From an uncultured Opitutia bacterium (GTDB taxonomy: Bacteria; Verrucomicrobiota; Verrucomicrobiia; Opitutales; Opitutaceae), in NCBI GenBank assembly GCA_903877135.1, contig CAIRCN010000020.1, positions 1 through 64,000 of the forward strand: a DNA stretch of 64,000 nucleotides, given 5' to 3'. Below the pieces are notes generated by a model. It saw only the letters and a program-made list of their open reading frames with translations. It did not search any database and was not told where the DNA came from. The position numbers and the translations under genes were made by a program. Below are positions 1 through 8,058 of the stretch, one piece after another. The number at the start of each line of letters is the position of its first letter. The first letter of the stretch is position 1.

Positions 1-88
1 GGGCGGCAAACCTAGCTGGCTCGCGTCCTCACTTCAGTTTGACCTTGTCCTCCACCTCTTATCTCTCATGAAAACCATCCCCTCAGGG

Positions 89-133
89 TGGCTGGTTTTG
101 ACCCGGCCCGTCGTGGCTGGTTTTAACCCGGCC
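89..133. repeat. Two 20-bp direct repeats, possibly the end of a lost IS element
   Basis: TGGCTGGTTTTGACCCGGCC (89-108) recurs at 114-133 with one mismatch, a 25-bp period. Repeated motifs of this size at element ends are known from IS21-family insertion sequences. That link is inference; no transposase and no second end are visible here. Confidence 0.4.
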
Positions 134-134
134 G

Positions 135-341
135 GTGACACAATTGGTCAAACAAATGGCGGCGATCAAAAGCGTGGACGTGATCGTGCCAGTGCGCCGC
201 GCCGAGATCGCGACCGAACTACGGCTCCGCGTGGTCACCACCCCCGAACCGGCCACCGCCCAGCTCCTCGCCCACTTGCGCCTGCGCCTGCCCAAGGGCA
301 CCCGGGAAATCAGTCATGTAGTGCCGAAAATCACCCCGTAA
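135..341 (+). pseudogene. Possible C-terminal fragment of an IS transposase
   Basis: This 68-codon GTG-started frame ends with an LRVVTTPEPAT segment followed by a leucine/proline-rich LRLPKG stretch. That layout resembles the C-terminal tails of some IS4/IS1634-type transposases, but the resemblance is weak and from memory. It lies directly after two 20-bp direct repeats and next to a dispersed repeat, so the first 500 bases look like non-genic debris. It could equally be a spurious frame. Confidence 0.25.
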
Positions 342-433
342 ATTACACAAGTGCTTGCCTTATAATACATGCATTTTCCGAGCTGCGGAACTCAGGTTAG
401 CCGGTGCGCGAAGCACGCCGTGGCGATCCAGCT

Positions 434-466
434 GGATTGCTTCGCCGCTGCGCTCCTCGCAATGAC
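434..466. repeat. Dispersed repeat of the 'SLRGAKRR' type
   Basis: The core CGCTCCTCGCAATGAC preceded by GATTGCTTCGC forms the familiar dispersed repeat that produces spurious 'SLRGAKRRSNP' translations in many genomes. A second copy lies at 38484-38518. It sits just downstream of the hisI stop. Confidence 0.6.
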
Positions 467-521
467 CATCGGAATTTGATGGACTGTTGGTATGCTCCGC
501 TGCGTTCGGTGCGCCGGAAAC

Positions 522-977
522 CTATTTTTTCTTGTAGACCGTCGCGGGGTCGAAAAGACGCTGGGCGGTGAACTGGAGCTTGAGCGCAGTGTCGTCGAGG
601 TTGGCCAGCTGGCGGTAGAAACAGGATTTGTAGCCGTTGTGACAGGCGGCGTTGACCGCGCCGGTCTGCTCGACCTTGATCAGCAGCACGTCTTGGTCGC
701 AATCGGTGCGGAGTTCGCGGACGTGCTGGATGTTGCCTGACTCCTCACCCTTCACCCAGAGCTTGTTGCGCGAGCGGCTCCAGTAGGTGGCTTTTTTCGT
801 CGCGAGTGTGTGGGCAAGCGATTCGGTGTTCATGAACGCGAACATCAGCACCTCGCCGGTGTGGACGTCCTGCGCGATGCAGGGGATCAGCCCGTCGGGG
901 CCGAATTTCGGCTGAAGGGTGGTGCCGAGTTCGATGTCGGCGGTGGTGGTGCGGGCGGGGAAGGCGAACTGGCTCAT
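522..977 (-). CDS. hisI: Phosphoribosyl-AMP cyclohydrolase
   Basis: This 151-residue protein hydrolyses the adenine ring of phosphoribosyl-AMP in step three of histidine biosynthesis. The PRA-CH family signatures are present: YWSRSR (66-70), [10 protein letters not shown] (73-82), the metal-binding DCDQD (92-96) and the CH..C cysteine/histidine pair near 112-119. Length fits a stand-alone HisI without the HisE pyrophosphohydrolase domain. It is the last gene of an apparent gltD-DUF971-hisI minus-strand run, 18 bases after the DUF971 gene. It ends in TAG, which shows that TAG is a normal stop here. Confidence 0.95.
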   Translation of the reverse strand: MSQFAFPARTTTADIELGTTLQPKFGPDGLIPCIAQDVHTGEVLMFAFMNTESLAHTLATKKATYWSRSRNKLWVKGEESGNIQHVRELRTDCDQDVLLIKVEQTGAVNAACHNGYKSCFYRQLANLDDTALKLQFTAQRLFDPATVYKKK

Positions 978-995
978 GGGGAGGAGTGGTGAGGG

Positions 996-1295
996 TTAAG
1001 GCGCGGCGATCCGGCGCAGGTAATCGTAGGCGTAAAGGCCGGTGTTGTGGCCGTCGCTGAAATCGAAGCGGATGGCGTAGTTGCCAACGCGTTCCCAGTG
1101 CACCACCGTCACGCCGGGGAATTGCTTCGGGCCGTCGCCGCCATATTGGTGGCCAAAGATGTCGCGCTCGCCCTGGTTCGACGCGCTGGGCGAGGCGGCG
1201 CGCAGGCGTTCGCAGGTCACGTAGCTCTCGGCGCCGTCGTCCCAGACGATGGCGATCTCTTCACCAATGAGTTGGATGTTGACGGGGGCGTGCAT
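996..1295 (-). CDS. DUF971 family protein
   Basis: A protein of about 99 residues matching the DUF971 domain (N-terminal domain of gamma-butyrobetaine hydroxylase-like proteins): a VNIQLIGEEIAIVWDDG strand pair, a central CERLR motif and a C-terminal GHNTGLYAYDYLRRI tail. Stand-alone DUF971 proteins are thought to take part in iron-sulfur or metal handling, but function is not established. I chose ATG 1295 because it places the conserved core at the usual distance from the N-terminus; ATG 1322 and 1382 are open alternatives. It lies between gltD and hisI on the same strand. Confidence 0.75.
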   Translation of the reverse strand: MHAPVNIQLIGEEIAIVWDDGAESYVTCERLRAASPSASNQGERDIFGHQYGGDGPKQFPGVTVVHWERVGNYAIRFDFSDGHNTGLYAYDYLRRIAAP

Positions 1296-1388
1296 GTGGC
1301 GTGCCGGATGAGTAACCGGCATCGCCCAGCGTTGAACAGCAAAATTCTCCGGCACGGCTGCTGACACGCGACGGCCCGGCACAAATGA

Positions 1389-2810
1389 CTACGACTTCAC
1401 CGACAAATACTGGTGGATGCTGTTGGCGGCTTTGCGGGCGTCGCGCACGGCGTGGACAACCAGGCTCGGACCGCGCACGGAGTCGCCGCCGGAAAACACG
1501 CCTAGGACGCTCGTCATCTGCTGCTGGTCGACGATGATGCCGCCCCAGTCGTTGACGGTGACCTGCGCGAGGTCGCTGCCGGGCGGGAAGGGCACGGGGT
1601 CGAAGCCATAAGCCACGAGCACGATGTCGGCAGGCACAGTAAATTCCGAGCCCGGCACGGGGCGGGGTTTGCGGCGGCCAGAGGCGTCGGCGGCGCCGAG
1701 CTCCATGCGCACGCAGCGCACGGCGGCGACGGCGCCGGCGGCGTTGCCGACGATTTCGACGGGGTTGGTCAGGAACTGAAACTCGGCGCCTTCCTCGAGC
1801 GCGTTGGCGTATTCCTTGCGGCTGCCGGGCATGTTCGCAAGGTCGCGGCGGTAGAGGCAGACGGCGGACTGCGCCCCGGCGCGAACGGCGGTGCGGAGGC
1901 AGTCCATCGCGGTGTCGCCGCCGCCGAGGACGGCTACGCGTTTGCCCGTGACGTCGACCGGCGGAAACTCCATGAGAGGGGAGTCGACGTTTTTCTGGAT
2001 GAGGAAGGGCAGCGCGGCCACGACGCCGGTGAGCTGGTCGCCGGGGACGTCGGCGGACTTGGGTTTCTGGGCGCCGACGCCGAGGAAGACGGCTTCGAAG
2101 TCGCGCAGGAGGTCGGCGAGGGTCTTGTCGTGGCCGATGGTGACGCCGAGCCGAAACTCGACGCCGCGGCGGGCAAGCAGGTCGATGCGGCGCGAGATGA
2201 CGGATTTCTCGAGCTTGAAGGCCGGGATGCCATTCACGAGCAGCCCGCCGGGGAGCGGTTGCGACTCGAAGACGGTCACGCCATAGCCGAGCTTGGCGAG
2301 TTCGTCGGCGCAGGCGAGGCCGCCCGGGCCGGAACCGATCACTGCGACGCGGTAGCCGTTGGGCGGGGCTTGCACGACCTCGACGCCGCCGTGCCAGAAG
2401 GCGTATTCGTTGACGAAACGCTCTAGGGCGCCGATGGCGACCGGGTCGGTCTTGCTGGAAAGGATGCAGGAGCCTTCGCAGAGGCGTTCCTGCGGGCAGA
2501 CGCGGGAGCAGACCTCGGGCAGATTGCTGGTGAGCCGGCTGATGGCGGCGGCTTCGAGGAACCGGCCCTGCGCGATCAGCCCCAGCCACTCGGGGATGCG
2601 GTTGGTGAGTGGGCAGGCCGACGCGCACAGGGGCTCGGGGCACTGGATACAGCGACTGGCCTGGGAACGGGCAGTCTCCTCGTCGAAACACGCGTAAATC
2701 TCGCGATAGTCTCCGATGCGCTCGCCTGGCAGGCGTTTGGGGGCTGAGGCACGTGCGATCTCCGCCCAGGCGTGCTTGGGATTCGCAGGGTTGTCAGAGG
2801 TGGCGGGCAT
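1389..2810 (-). CDS. gltD: Glutamate synthase small subunit-like NAD(P)H oxidoreductase
   Basis: A 473-residue protein of the GltD family. The N-terminal domain has two cysteine clusters for [4Fe-4S] centres (C54, C57, C62, C66 and C101, C105, C111, C115). An FAD-binding GSGPGG motif lies near 159 and a second dinucleotide-binding GGGDTAMD motif near 295. In glutamate synthase this subunit passes electrons from NADPH to the large subunit GltB. No gltB is adjacent, so pairing with a distant gltB or with another flavoprotein partner (as in NfnB/PreT relatives) remains open. It begins the minus-strand run that continues through DUF971 and hisI and ends in TAG. Confidence 0.85.
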   Translation of the reverse strand: MPATSDNPANPKHAWAEIARASAPKRLPGERIGDYREIYACFDEETARSQASRCIQCPEPLCASACPLTNRIPEWLGLIAQGRFLEAAAISRLTSNLPEVCSRVCPQERLCEGSCILSSKTDPVAIGALERFVNEYAFWHGGVEVVQAPPNGYRVAVIGSGPGGLACADELAKLGYGVTVFESQPLPGGLLVNGIPAFKLEKSVISRRIDLLARRGVEFRLGVTIGHDKTLADLLRDFEAVFLGVGAQKPKSADVPGDQLTGVVAALPFLIQKNVDSPLMEFPPVDVTGKRVAVLGGGDTAMDCLRTAVRAGAQSAVCLYRRDLANMPGSRKEYANALEEGAEFQFLTNPVEIVGNAAGAVAAVRCVRMELGAADASGRRKPRPVPGSEFTVPADIVLVAYGFDPVPFPPGSDLAQVTVNDWGGIIVDQQQMTSVLGVFSGGDSVRGPSLVVHAVRDARKAANSIHQYLSVKS

Positions 2811-2984
2811 GACGGAATCAGGATTCAGGCAGATTGGGAAAGTGACCTCGCGGTCACGGTTCCATTATGCCCCATCCCGGACCCGAGTGCTCGGCGGTTA
2901 TTGCGATACGATCCGCATCCGTTGGCCAGCCACGGAAGGTGCTGGAGCGAGACGGGGCGATTGAAACGGAGCGCGGGCATCGCC

Positions 2985-3836
2985 TCAGCCCTTGATGGCG
3001 CCTTGGGACAGGCCGCGGACAAACAGCCGCATGGTGAACAGGAAGAGCACGATTAGCGGGATCGCCGCGAAGAAATACGAGGCCATGATCTGGCCCCACT
3101 GTTTCACGTATTCGCCGTCGAGGTAGATGAGGCCGACGCCGAGGGTGAAGAGTTCCTTGTCGCGCAGGATGATCAGCGGCAGGAGGAAATCGTTCCACAT
3201 GCCGAGGAAGGCTAGGATCGAGAGCGTGCCGAGGATCGACGACGACATGGGCAGCACGACGTGGAAGATGCGTTGGAGGTGGCTCGCGCCGTCCATTTCG
3301 GCGGCTTCGAAAAGGTCTTTCGGAATGTCCTCGATGAAGCTGCGGAGCACGAAAAGGTTGAACGCCTGCCCGCCAGCGACGCTCACTATGATGATCGCGT
3401 AAAGGGTGTTGAGCAGGCTCATCTCCTTCAGCAGCGAGAAGAGCGGCACGATGTTGGCGATGCCGGGGAGCAGCATCAGCACCATGAATGCCGACCAGAG
3501 CAGCCCGGATCCGGGCATCTTGTAGCGGGCGAAGAAGTAGGCGCCGAGCACGGCGACAGCGAGCATCGCCACAGTGCCGGTGACGGCGACAAACACGGTG
3601 TTGGCAACGTAGGGCAGGATCAGCTTGGCGGCGAACGCCCAGTTTTCCCAGTGCCAGTGCAGCGGGTTTGCCGGGAGCCAGGGGTTCTGGATGAACTCGG
3701 CATTGTTCTTAAAGCTGACCTGCGCCATCATGTAGAGCGGCAGCAGCTCGATGCAGAGAAACGACCAGATGATGAGGTGCTTCGGCCAGTCCTTGCGGCG
3801 ACGGGAGCCGACGGCGTCGGAGAGGGCGGCGCTCAT
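2985..3836 (-). CDS. Carbohydrate ABC transporter permease, MalG type
   Basis: This 283-residue inner-membrane permease has about six hydrophobic segments. Its EAA loop (EAAEMDGASHLQRIF, about 178-191) contacts the ATPase. Residues 40-75 form the periplasmic P1 region typical of MalG-like subunits of CUT1 sugar importers. Its start overlaps the stop of the MalF-type gene by 4 bases (ATGA, 3833-3836), which indicates translational coupling. No ATPase or substrate-binding protein is next to it, so a shared MsiK-like ATPase and a distant binding protein are likely. The substrate is unknown. Confidence 0.9.
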   Translation of the reverse strand: MSAALSDAVGSRRRKDWPKHLIIWSFLCIELLPLYMMAQVSFKNNAEFIQNPWLPANPLHWHWENWAFAAKLILPYVANTVFVAVTGTVAMLAVAVLGAYFFARYKMPGSGLLWSAFMVLMLLPGIANIVPLFSLLKEMSLLNTLYAIIIVSVAGGQAFNLFVLRSFIEDIPKDLFEAAEMDGASHLQRIFHVVLPMSSSILGTLSILAFLGMWNDFLLPLIILRDKELFTLGVGLIYLDGEYVKQWGQIMASYFFAAIPLIVLFLFTMRLFVRGLSQGAIKG

Positions 3837-4780
3837 TTTTCAACCCGCACGTAGCGGTTGTTGATGACGGTGAGCACGAGGATGAAGACGAACAGCACCA
3901 TGCCGATGGCGCACGCGTAGCCAAACTCGCCGGCGATAAACGCGCGGTTATACATCCATAGGCCGGGCGTCATGCCGCGGCCGCCCGGGCCGCCCGAGTC
4001 ACCCAGTAGGAGCAGTTGCAGACCGTAGCCTTGGAAGGTGGCGATGATAAGCAGCGTGAGCGACAGGCGCACCTGCGAGAGGATGAGCGGCAGCTCGATG
4101 TAAAAAAATTTCCCGATCGGGCCGATGCCGTCGAGTTCGGCGGCCTCGTAGACTTCCTGGCCGATCGACTGCAGGCCGGCGAGGTAGATCAGCACGCCGA
4201 CCGCGCCGATCCACGGAAAGCCCCAGATGAAGAGCGAGGGAAGGATGAGCTCGGGCTGCGCCAGCCAGCCGATGGGGACGTTGTCGAAGAATACGCCCCA
4301 GTTGAAAAAATGGTCGAGGCCGACCAGCGCGGCCTTAAGGCCGGTGAAGTCGAGCACGTGGTTCAGCACGCCGAGATTGGGATCGAAGAAAAACTTCCAG
4401 ATGAAGAGCGTGACGAGCCCGGGCACTATCATCGGCACCACGAGGAGCACGCGGTAGGCATATTGCCACTGGTCGCTCCGGAGCCGATGGATCAGCACCG
4501 CCAGCAGGATGGACGGGATCATCTTGAACAGGTTAAACACGATCAGCACCGAGACGGTCTTGAACGCGTCCCAGAGCACCTGATCGTGGAAGGCGCGGGT
4601 GAAGTTGTCGAAGCCGATGAGCTGTTTCGTGTAGCCGCCCGACCATTCGAAGAAGCTGTGGTAAACCGCGCTGGCCGCCGGGTAGTAGGCGAACGTCAGC
4701 ACCAGCGCGAGCGAGGGCAGCACGAAGAAATACAGGCGCCACTCCTGCCGGATTTTTTGTCGGGAAAGTGAGAGGGACAT
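3833..4780 (-). CDS. Carbohydrate ABC transporter permease, MalF type
   Basis: A 315-residue permease with six predicted membrane segments and the EAA motif EAAELDGIGPIGKFF near 212-226. It pairs with the overlapping MalG-type permease to form the membrane channel of a CUT1-type sugar importer. About 135 bases separate it from the upstream sugar isomerase/epimerase gene on the same strand, which suggests joint uptake and metabolism of one sugar or sugar acid. The usual neighbouring solute-binding protein is missing from this locus. Confidence 0.9.
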   Translation of the reverse strand: MSLSLSRQKIRQEWRLYFFVLPSLALVLTFAYYPAASAVYHSFFEWSGGYTKQLIGFDNFTRAFHDQVLWDAFKTVSVLIVFNLFKMIPSILLAVLIHRLRSDQWQYAYRVLLVVPMIVPGLVTLFIWKFFFDPNLGVLNHVLDFTGLKAALVGLDHFFNWGVFFDNVPIGWLAQPELILPSLFIWGFPWIGAVGVLIYLAGLQSIGQEVYEAAELDGIGPIGKFFYIELPLILSQVRLSLTLLIIATFQGYGLQLLLLGDSGGPGGRGMTPGLWMYNRAFIAGEFGYACAIGMVLFVFILVLTVINNRYVRVEK

Positions 4781-4915
4781 GGGGGAACTGGCGGGGCGGT
4801 CGTCGAGGGGCGTCGGGCTGCGTGGTGGGAACGGTGGCTATGAAGAAGTCGGACACCCGGTGCGTCCAGACTTTAACTTGAGGGGCGTGACGGAGCGCAT
4901 GTCGGCTGAGGGGTT

Positions 4916-5653
4916 TCAGGCCTTGCCCCAGCGGCGGAGCTGCGCGAAGTCGAGCCGCACGCATTCGAGCGGCGCGTAATTGTATTGCTCCTGCTCGACC
5001 ACATACCACTCGACCGCGCCGGCACTTTCGGCGGCGGCGAAGACCTCGGCGAAATCCACCGGGCCGCCACCGAGCTCGGTCTCATCCTTTAAGTGGATCA
5101 GTTTCACGCGGGCGCCGTGATTGCGGATAAACCTCGCCGGCGAATAGCCGCCGACGTGCACCCAGTAGACGTCGGGCTCCGCTGCGAGATTGCGCGGCTC
5201 GCTGGCGCCGAGCAGCCAGTCAAATACAGGGCGGCCTTCGAGCAGTTTGAATTCGCTGTTATGATTGTGATAGCTGAATTGCAGGCCGAACACGCGGAGG
5301 CGGGCGCCGATGGAGTTGAGCTCTTCGCCGATTTTTTCCACGGCGGTGACAGAGGTAAAAAGTGCAGGCGGCAGCCACGGCACGATTACATGCCGCGTGC
5401 CGAAGAGCAGCGCGTCTTGCACCACCTGATCAATATCGGTGCGCAACGCGGCGATGCCGGCGTGGGTGCCGGAAACCTTGAGGCCGGCAGCATCGACCGC
5501 GGCCTTAGCGCCCTTGGCGTCGAGATTGCCGTAGCCCGCCAGTTCGACACCGGTATAGCCGATGGCGGCGACCTCGGCGACGGTGCGGGCGAAGTCTTTT
5601 TGGGTGTCCTGGCGGACCGAGTAGAGTTGCAGGGAGACAGGGATAGAGTTCAC
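4916..5653 (-). CDS. Sugar phosphate isomerase/epimerase, TIM barrel
   Basis: This 245-residue protein belongs to the xylose isomerase-like TIM-barrel family (IolE/YcjR group). It starts with SLQLYSVRQD, followed by a GYTGVELAGYG strand and a GTHAGIAAL strand. A central FSYHNHNSEF segment and the KLIHLKDET segment supply likely metal ligands, and a C-terminal EWYVVEQEQY carries the usual acidic ligand. The start is GTG at 5653. Such genes commonly sit with sugar ABC permeases, as here; substrate and exact reaction cannot be told from sequence. Confidence 0.85.
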   Translation of the reverse strand: MNSIPVSLQLYSVRQDTQKDFARTVAEVAAIGYTGVELAGYGNLDAKGAKAAVDAAGLKVSGTHAGIAALRTDIDQVVQDALLFGTRHVIVPWLPPALFTSVTAVEKIGEELNSIGARLRVFGLQFSYHNHNSEFKLLEGRPVFDWLLGASEPRNLAAEPDVYWVHVGGYSPARFIRNHGARVKLIHLKDETELGGGPVDFAEVFAAAESAGAVEWYVVEQEQYNYAPLECVRLDFAQLRRWGKA

Positions 5654-5787
5654 GTGGGGCGGAACTGGAGTTGAGATGCGGTAACTTCCAACCAGTGACA
5701 GGAAACGCCGCTCACGGGCAATAGCGCACTTCGTCTTTTGTCTCGAAAATTCAGCCGCGGCGTTGCCATAGCTGCGCGCCAGCGCGG

Positions 5788-6075
5788 CTACGCGGCGCGG
5801 GTCGTCAACAGAATCCTGCGGCAGAGGATTTCGCCGCGGTTGAAGTCGCGACAGGTCTGTGGGCGGGTTTCGTAGATGGTGCAGAGCTGCGTCGCGGGGT
5901 CGAGGGCGACGCAGGCGCCGTTGCCGCGCTGTTCCAGGCAGCGCACGCCGTCGTGTTCGACAACAAACTCCTCAGGCACCCGGTCGCCGGCTCTGAGCTC
6001 AACCACCAAGTGGCAGCAGCGGCCGCAGCCGGCACACGGTGGAAGATCGGAATAGGTGGTGATGGGAACGACCAA
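5788..6075 (-). CDS. YkgJ family cysteine-cluster protein
   Basis: A small protein of about 95 residues with nine cysteines (14, 17, 20, 21, 46, 55, 65, 75, 85) in the YkgJ/Fli(B)-type pattern CAGCGRCC...C...C...RPQTCRDF. The family is thought to bind zinc or iron-sulfur; function is unknown. No ATG exists in frame, so the start is taken as TTG at 6075; an ATG at 6107-6109 is in another frame. Nothing nearby hints at a partner. Confidence 0.8.
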   Translation of the reverse strand: MVVPITTYSDLPPCAGCGRCCHLVVELRAGDRVPEEFVVEHDGVRCLEQRGNGACVALDPATQLCTIYETRPQTCRDFNRGEILCRRILLTTRAA

Positions 6076-6300
6076 GACGGCACGGCCGGCGGTTGGCGAT
6101 CATGAACGAGGCGCGCCGGCGTCTAGCGTGTAGGTGCGAAAGTTTAGCTTTCTGCGTGGCTCTGGCGATGGACTGGTCAGCCATTGACCGTCAGGTGGCA
6201 TCGCAGCGACCGAAGTGTTGCGCCAGAGGTTGTGCCAGTTTGCCTTAAAAGATTTTCAAACAACCGCTTAGGAAACACCTGCCGGTGGCATGATCTAGGC

Positions 6301-6795
6301 ATGAGCCGGGGTGTGTTGACCCATCCAATCCTTCCCCCCGGACCGTCTGTGCCCCCCCGTGATGCTGTGGTCCCTTTGAGCACGGCTGCAGACGCGCCGA
6401 AAAAAACCGGGCCCATTATTCTGCTGGTCGACGACGATGCCGCGGTACGGAACAGCGTCGGGCGTGTGCTGACCTCGGAAGGGCTGCACATCGTCACGGC
6501 TAGAGGGGCTAAGGACGCGCTCGAATATATCTATGGTAACACGCCCGATCTGGTGGTGACGGACCTGTGCATGGCCCCACTCACCGGTTGGGATCTGATC
6601 AAGCACTTGCACGACCGCCATCCGGCGCTCCCGATAATCGTAATCACGGCGCTCTCCCCGCAAACCGCTGGAGTGGCGAAGCGCGACACCGCTGCGTTTT
6701 TCCAGAAACCGCTCGATCTCGACGCACTGCTGGCCGCGATCCGGCGCCAATTCCGCACTCCGAGCTGCGGTCCCGCCGCCATCAGTCCTGCATGA
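6301..6795 (+). CDS. Single-domain response regulator
   Basis: A 164-residue protein with a proline-rich N-terminal tail of about 38 residues and one receiver domain. Acidic pocket DDD at 44-46, phospho-acceptor D88 (VVTDLCM), switch T116 and K136 (FFQKPLD) are all present. There is no output domain, so it probably acts by protein contact or as a phosphate relay. It closely resembles the receiver protein at 12102-12590, including the FFQKPLDLDAL end. Start taken at ATG 6301; the frame extends upstream to 6184. Its TGA overlaps the start of the aspartyl protease gene (ATGA, 6792-6795), so the two are coupled. Confidence 0.85.
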   Translation: MSRGVLTHPILPPGPSVPPRDAVVPLSTAADAPKKTGPIILLVDDDAAVRNSVGRVLTSEGLHIVTARGAKDALEYIYGNTPDLVVTDLCMAPLTGWDLIKHLHDRHPALPIIVITALSPQTAGVAKRDTAAFFQKPLDLDALLAAIRRQFRTPSCGPAAISPA

Positions 6796-8036
6796 AACCT
6801 CATTTTCCCGGGTGGAGCGCCGCTGTCTCCCTGGTGGGCTTGGCAGGGCAAACGATGCGAACCGTTCGTGCGCTCGGTCTGGCCGGACTGGCGGTCGCAC
6901 TCGTTCCGCTCCTTCCTGCCAGCTCTATCAGCGAGGGCGCCCCGCTCTTCACTCGCGTGAACGCGCCGGTTTCTGTCCCGGCGGAAATTGCCGACCATGT
7001 GATGTTCGTCTCCGTGATGATCAACGACCAGGGGCCGTTCCGCGTTATGGTGGACACCGGGTGCTCCCGCAGCGTCGTGTCGCCGCAACTCGCGGACGCC
7101 GTGGGCGCGCTGGTCGCGGAGAACAGTTTCGGCTTGGCGGTTAACGGCCTGGGCGACCCGACCGAGGTGCAGCGGGTGGAGCTGAACTCGATCAGCCTCG
7201 GTGGCGTGCGTTTCGAGGGCGTGGAGGCCATCGTCACCAATTCCTTCGATGGGATCTCGGCCCTCGATGGGCAACGCGTCGATGCCATTCTCGGCTACCC
7301 GCTTTTCCGCGACGTGTTTCTCGCCCTGAATTTTTCCAACCACAGATTGCTTCTCGGCAGTGCGTGGCCGGCGAACCTCCCGGCGATTCGCGCGACGCTG
7401 CCGGTCGTCGAGCACGCCGATGTGCCCTATGTGCAAGTGCAGCTGCAGGGCAAGCCGCTTGAAGTGATGATCGACACGGGCGCCAACCAGGCGCTGCAAC
7501 TCACCGCCGGGCTCGCCGCCTCGTTTGACTGGAAAACGGCGCCACGGGCCGGCCCACTGGTGGCGGTGGTCGGCGAAATTGCGCGGGAGATGATCGGCCG
7601 GTTGTCCGGGAATCTGTAGGTCGGGAGCATCCAGCAGATTGCGCCGACCGCCGTCGTCACGACCGGCCCGTCGAGCCTCGGGCTCCGTTCGCTGGAAAAA
7701 TTCTGCGTCGTCTTCCATCAAACCGAGAACCTGATGTGGCTATGCGGCTCCGACCCGGCGCCGATCGTGTCTACCGCTGAGCGCAGCATCGGGCTCAGCC
7801 TCTATTCGGAGCAGGGTGGCTGGCGGGTGGCCGGCATCATCCCGGGCAGTCCGGCCGAAGATGCGCACCTGACCTCGGGATCGCTCGTGACGCAGCTCGA
7901 AGGCCGGGCGGCCAGCAGTTGGACGCGCGACCAGATGCAGCAGTGGATCGATTCGCACGCCAACGTCGCGCTGGTCATCAACGATATCGCCGGCGAACAC
8001 ACTCTGACGCTGCCGGTCTGGAACCTCGTGCCGTAA
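6792..8036 (+). pseudogene. Retropepsin-like aspartyl protease with PDZ domain, split by one in-frame TAG
   Basis: One 414-codon frame is interrupted only by TAG at 7617-7619 (codon 276). Before the stop are a hydrophobic N-terminal export signal (about 22-45) and two retropepsin-like lobes with catalytic triplets VDTG (87-90) and IDTG (227-230). After it the same frame continues as a PDZ-like domain (about codons 330-405: GLSLYSEQGGWRVAGIIPGS, then GSLVTQLEG). The family normally joins these as one secreted aspartyl protease. CAG to TAG is the simplest cause. The first part could still fold as a shortened protease; the second part has only a poor internal ATG (7734). Coupled to the upstream receiver gene. 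Confidence 0.75.
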
Positions 8037-8058
8037 AAGCGCGGCCGCCCTGCGCGCT

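Noticed and set aside
6283-6299. Sigma-54 promoter (GG-N10-GC) before the first receiver gene
   Set aside because: The -12 element would lie only 5 bases before the chosen start codon, placing transcription start inside the gene.
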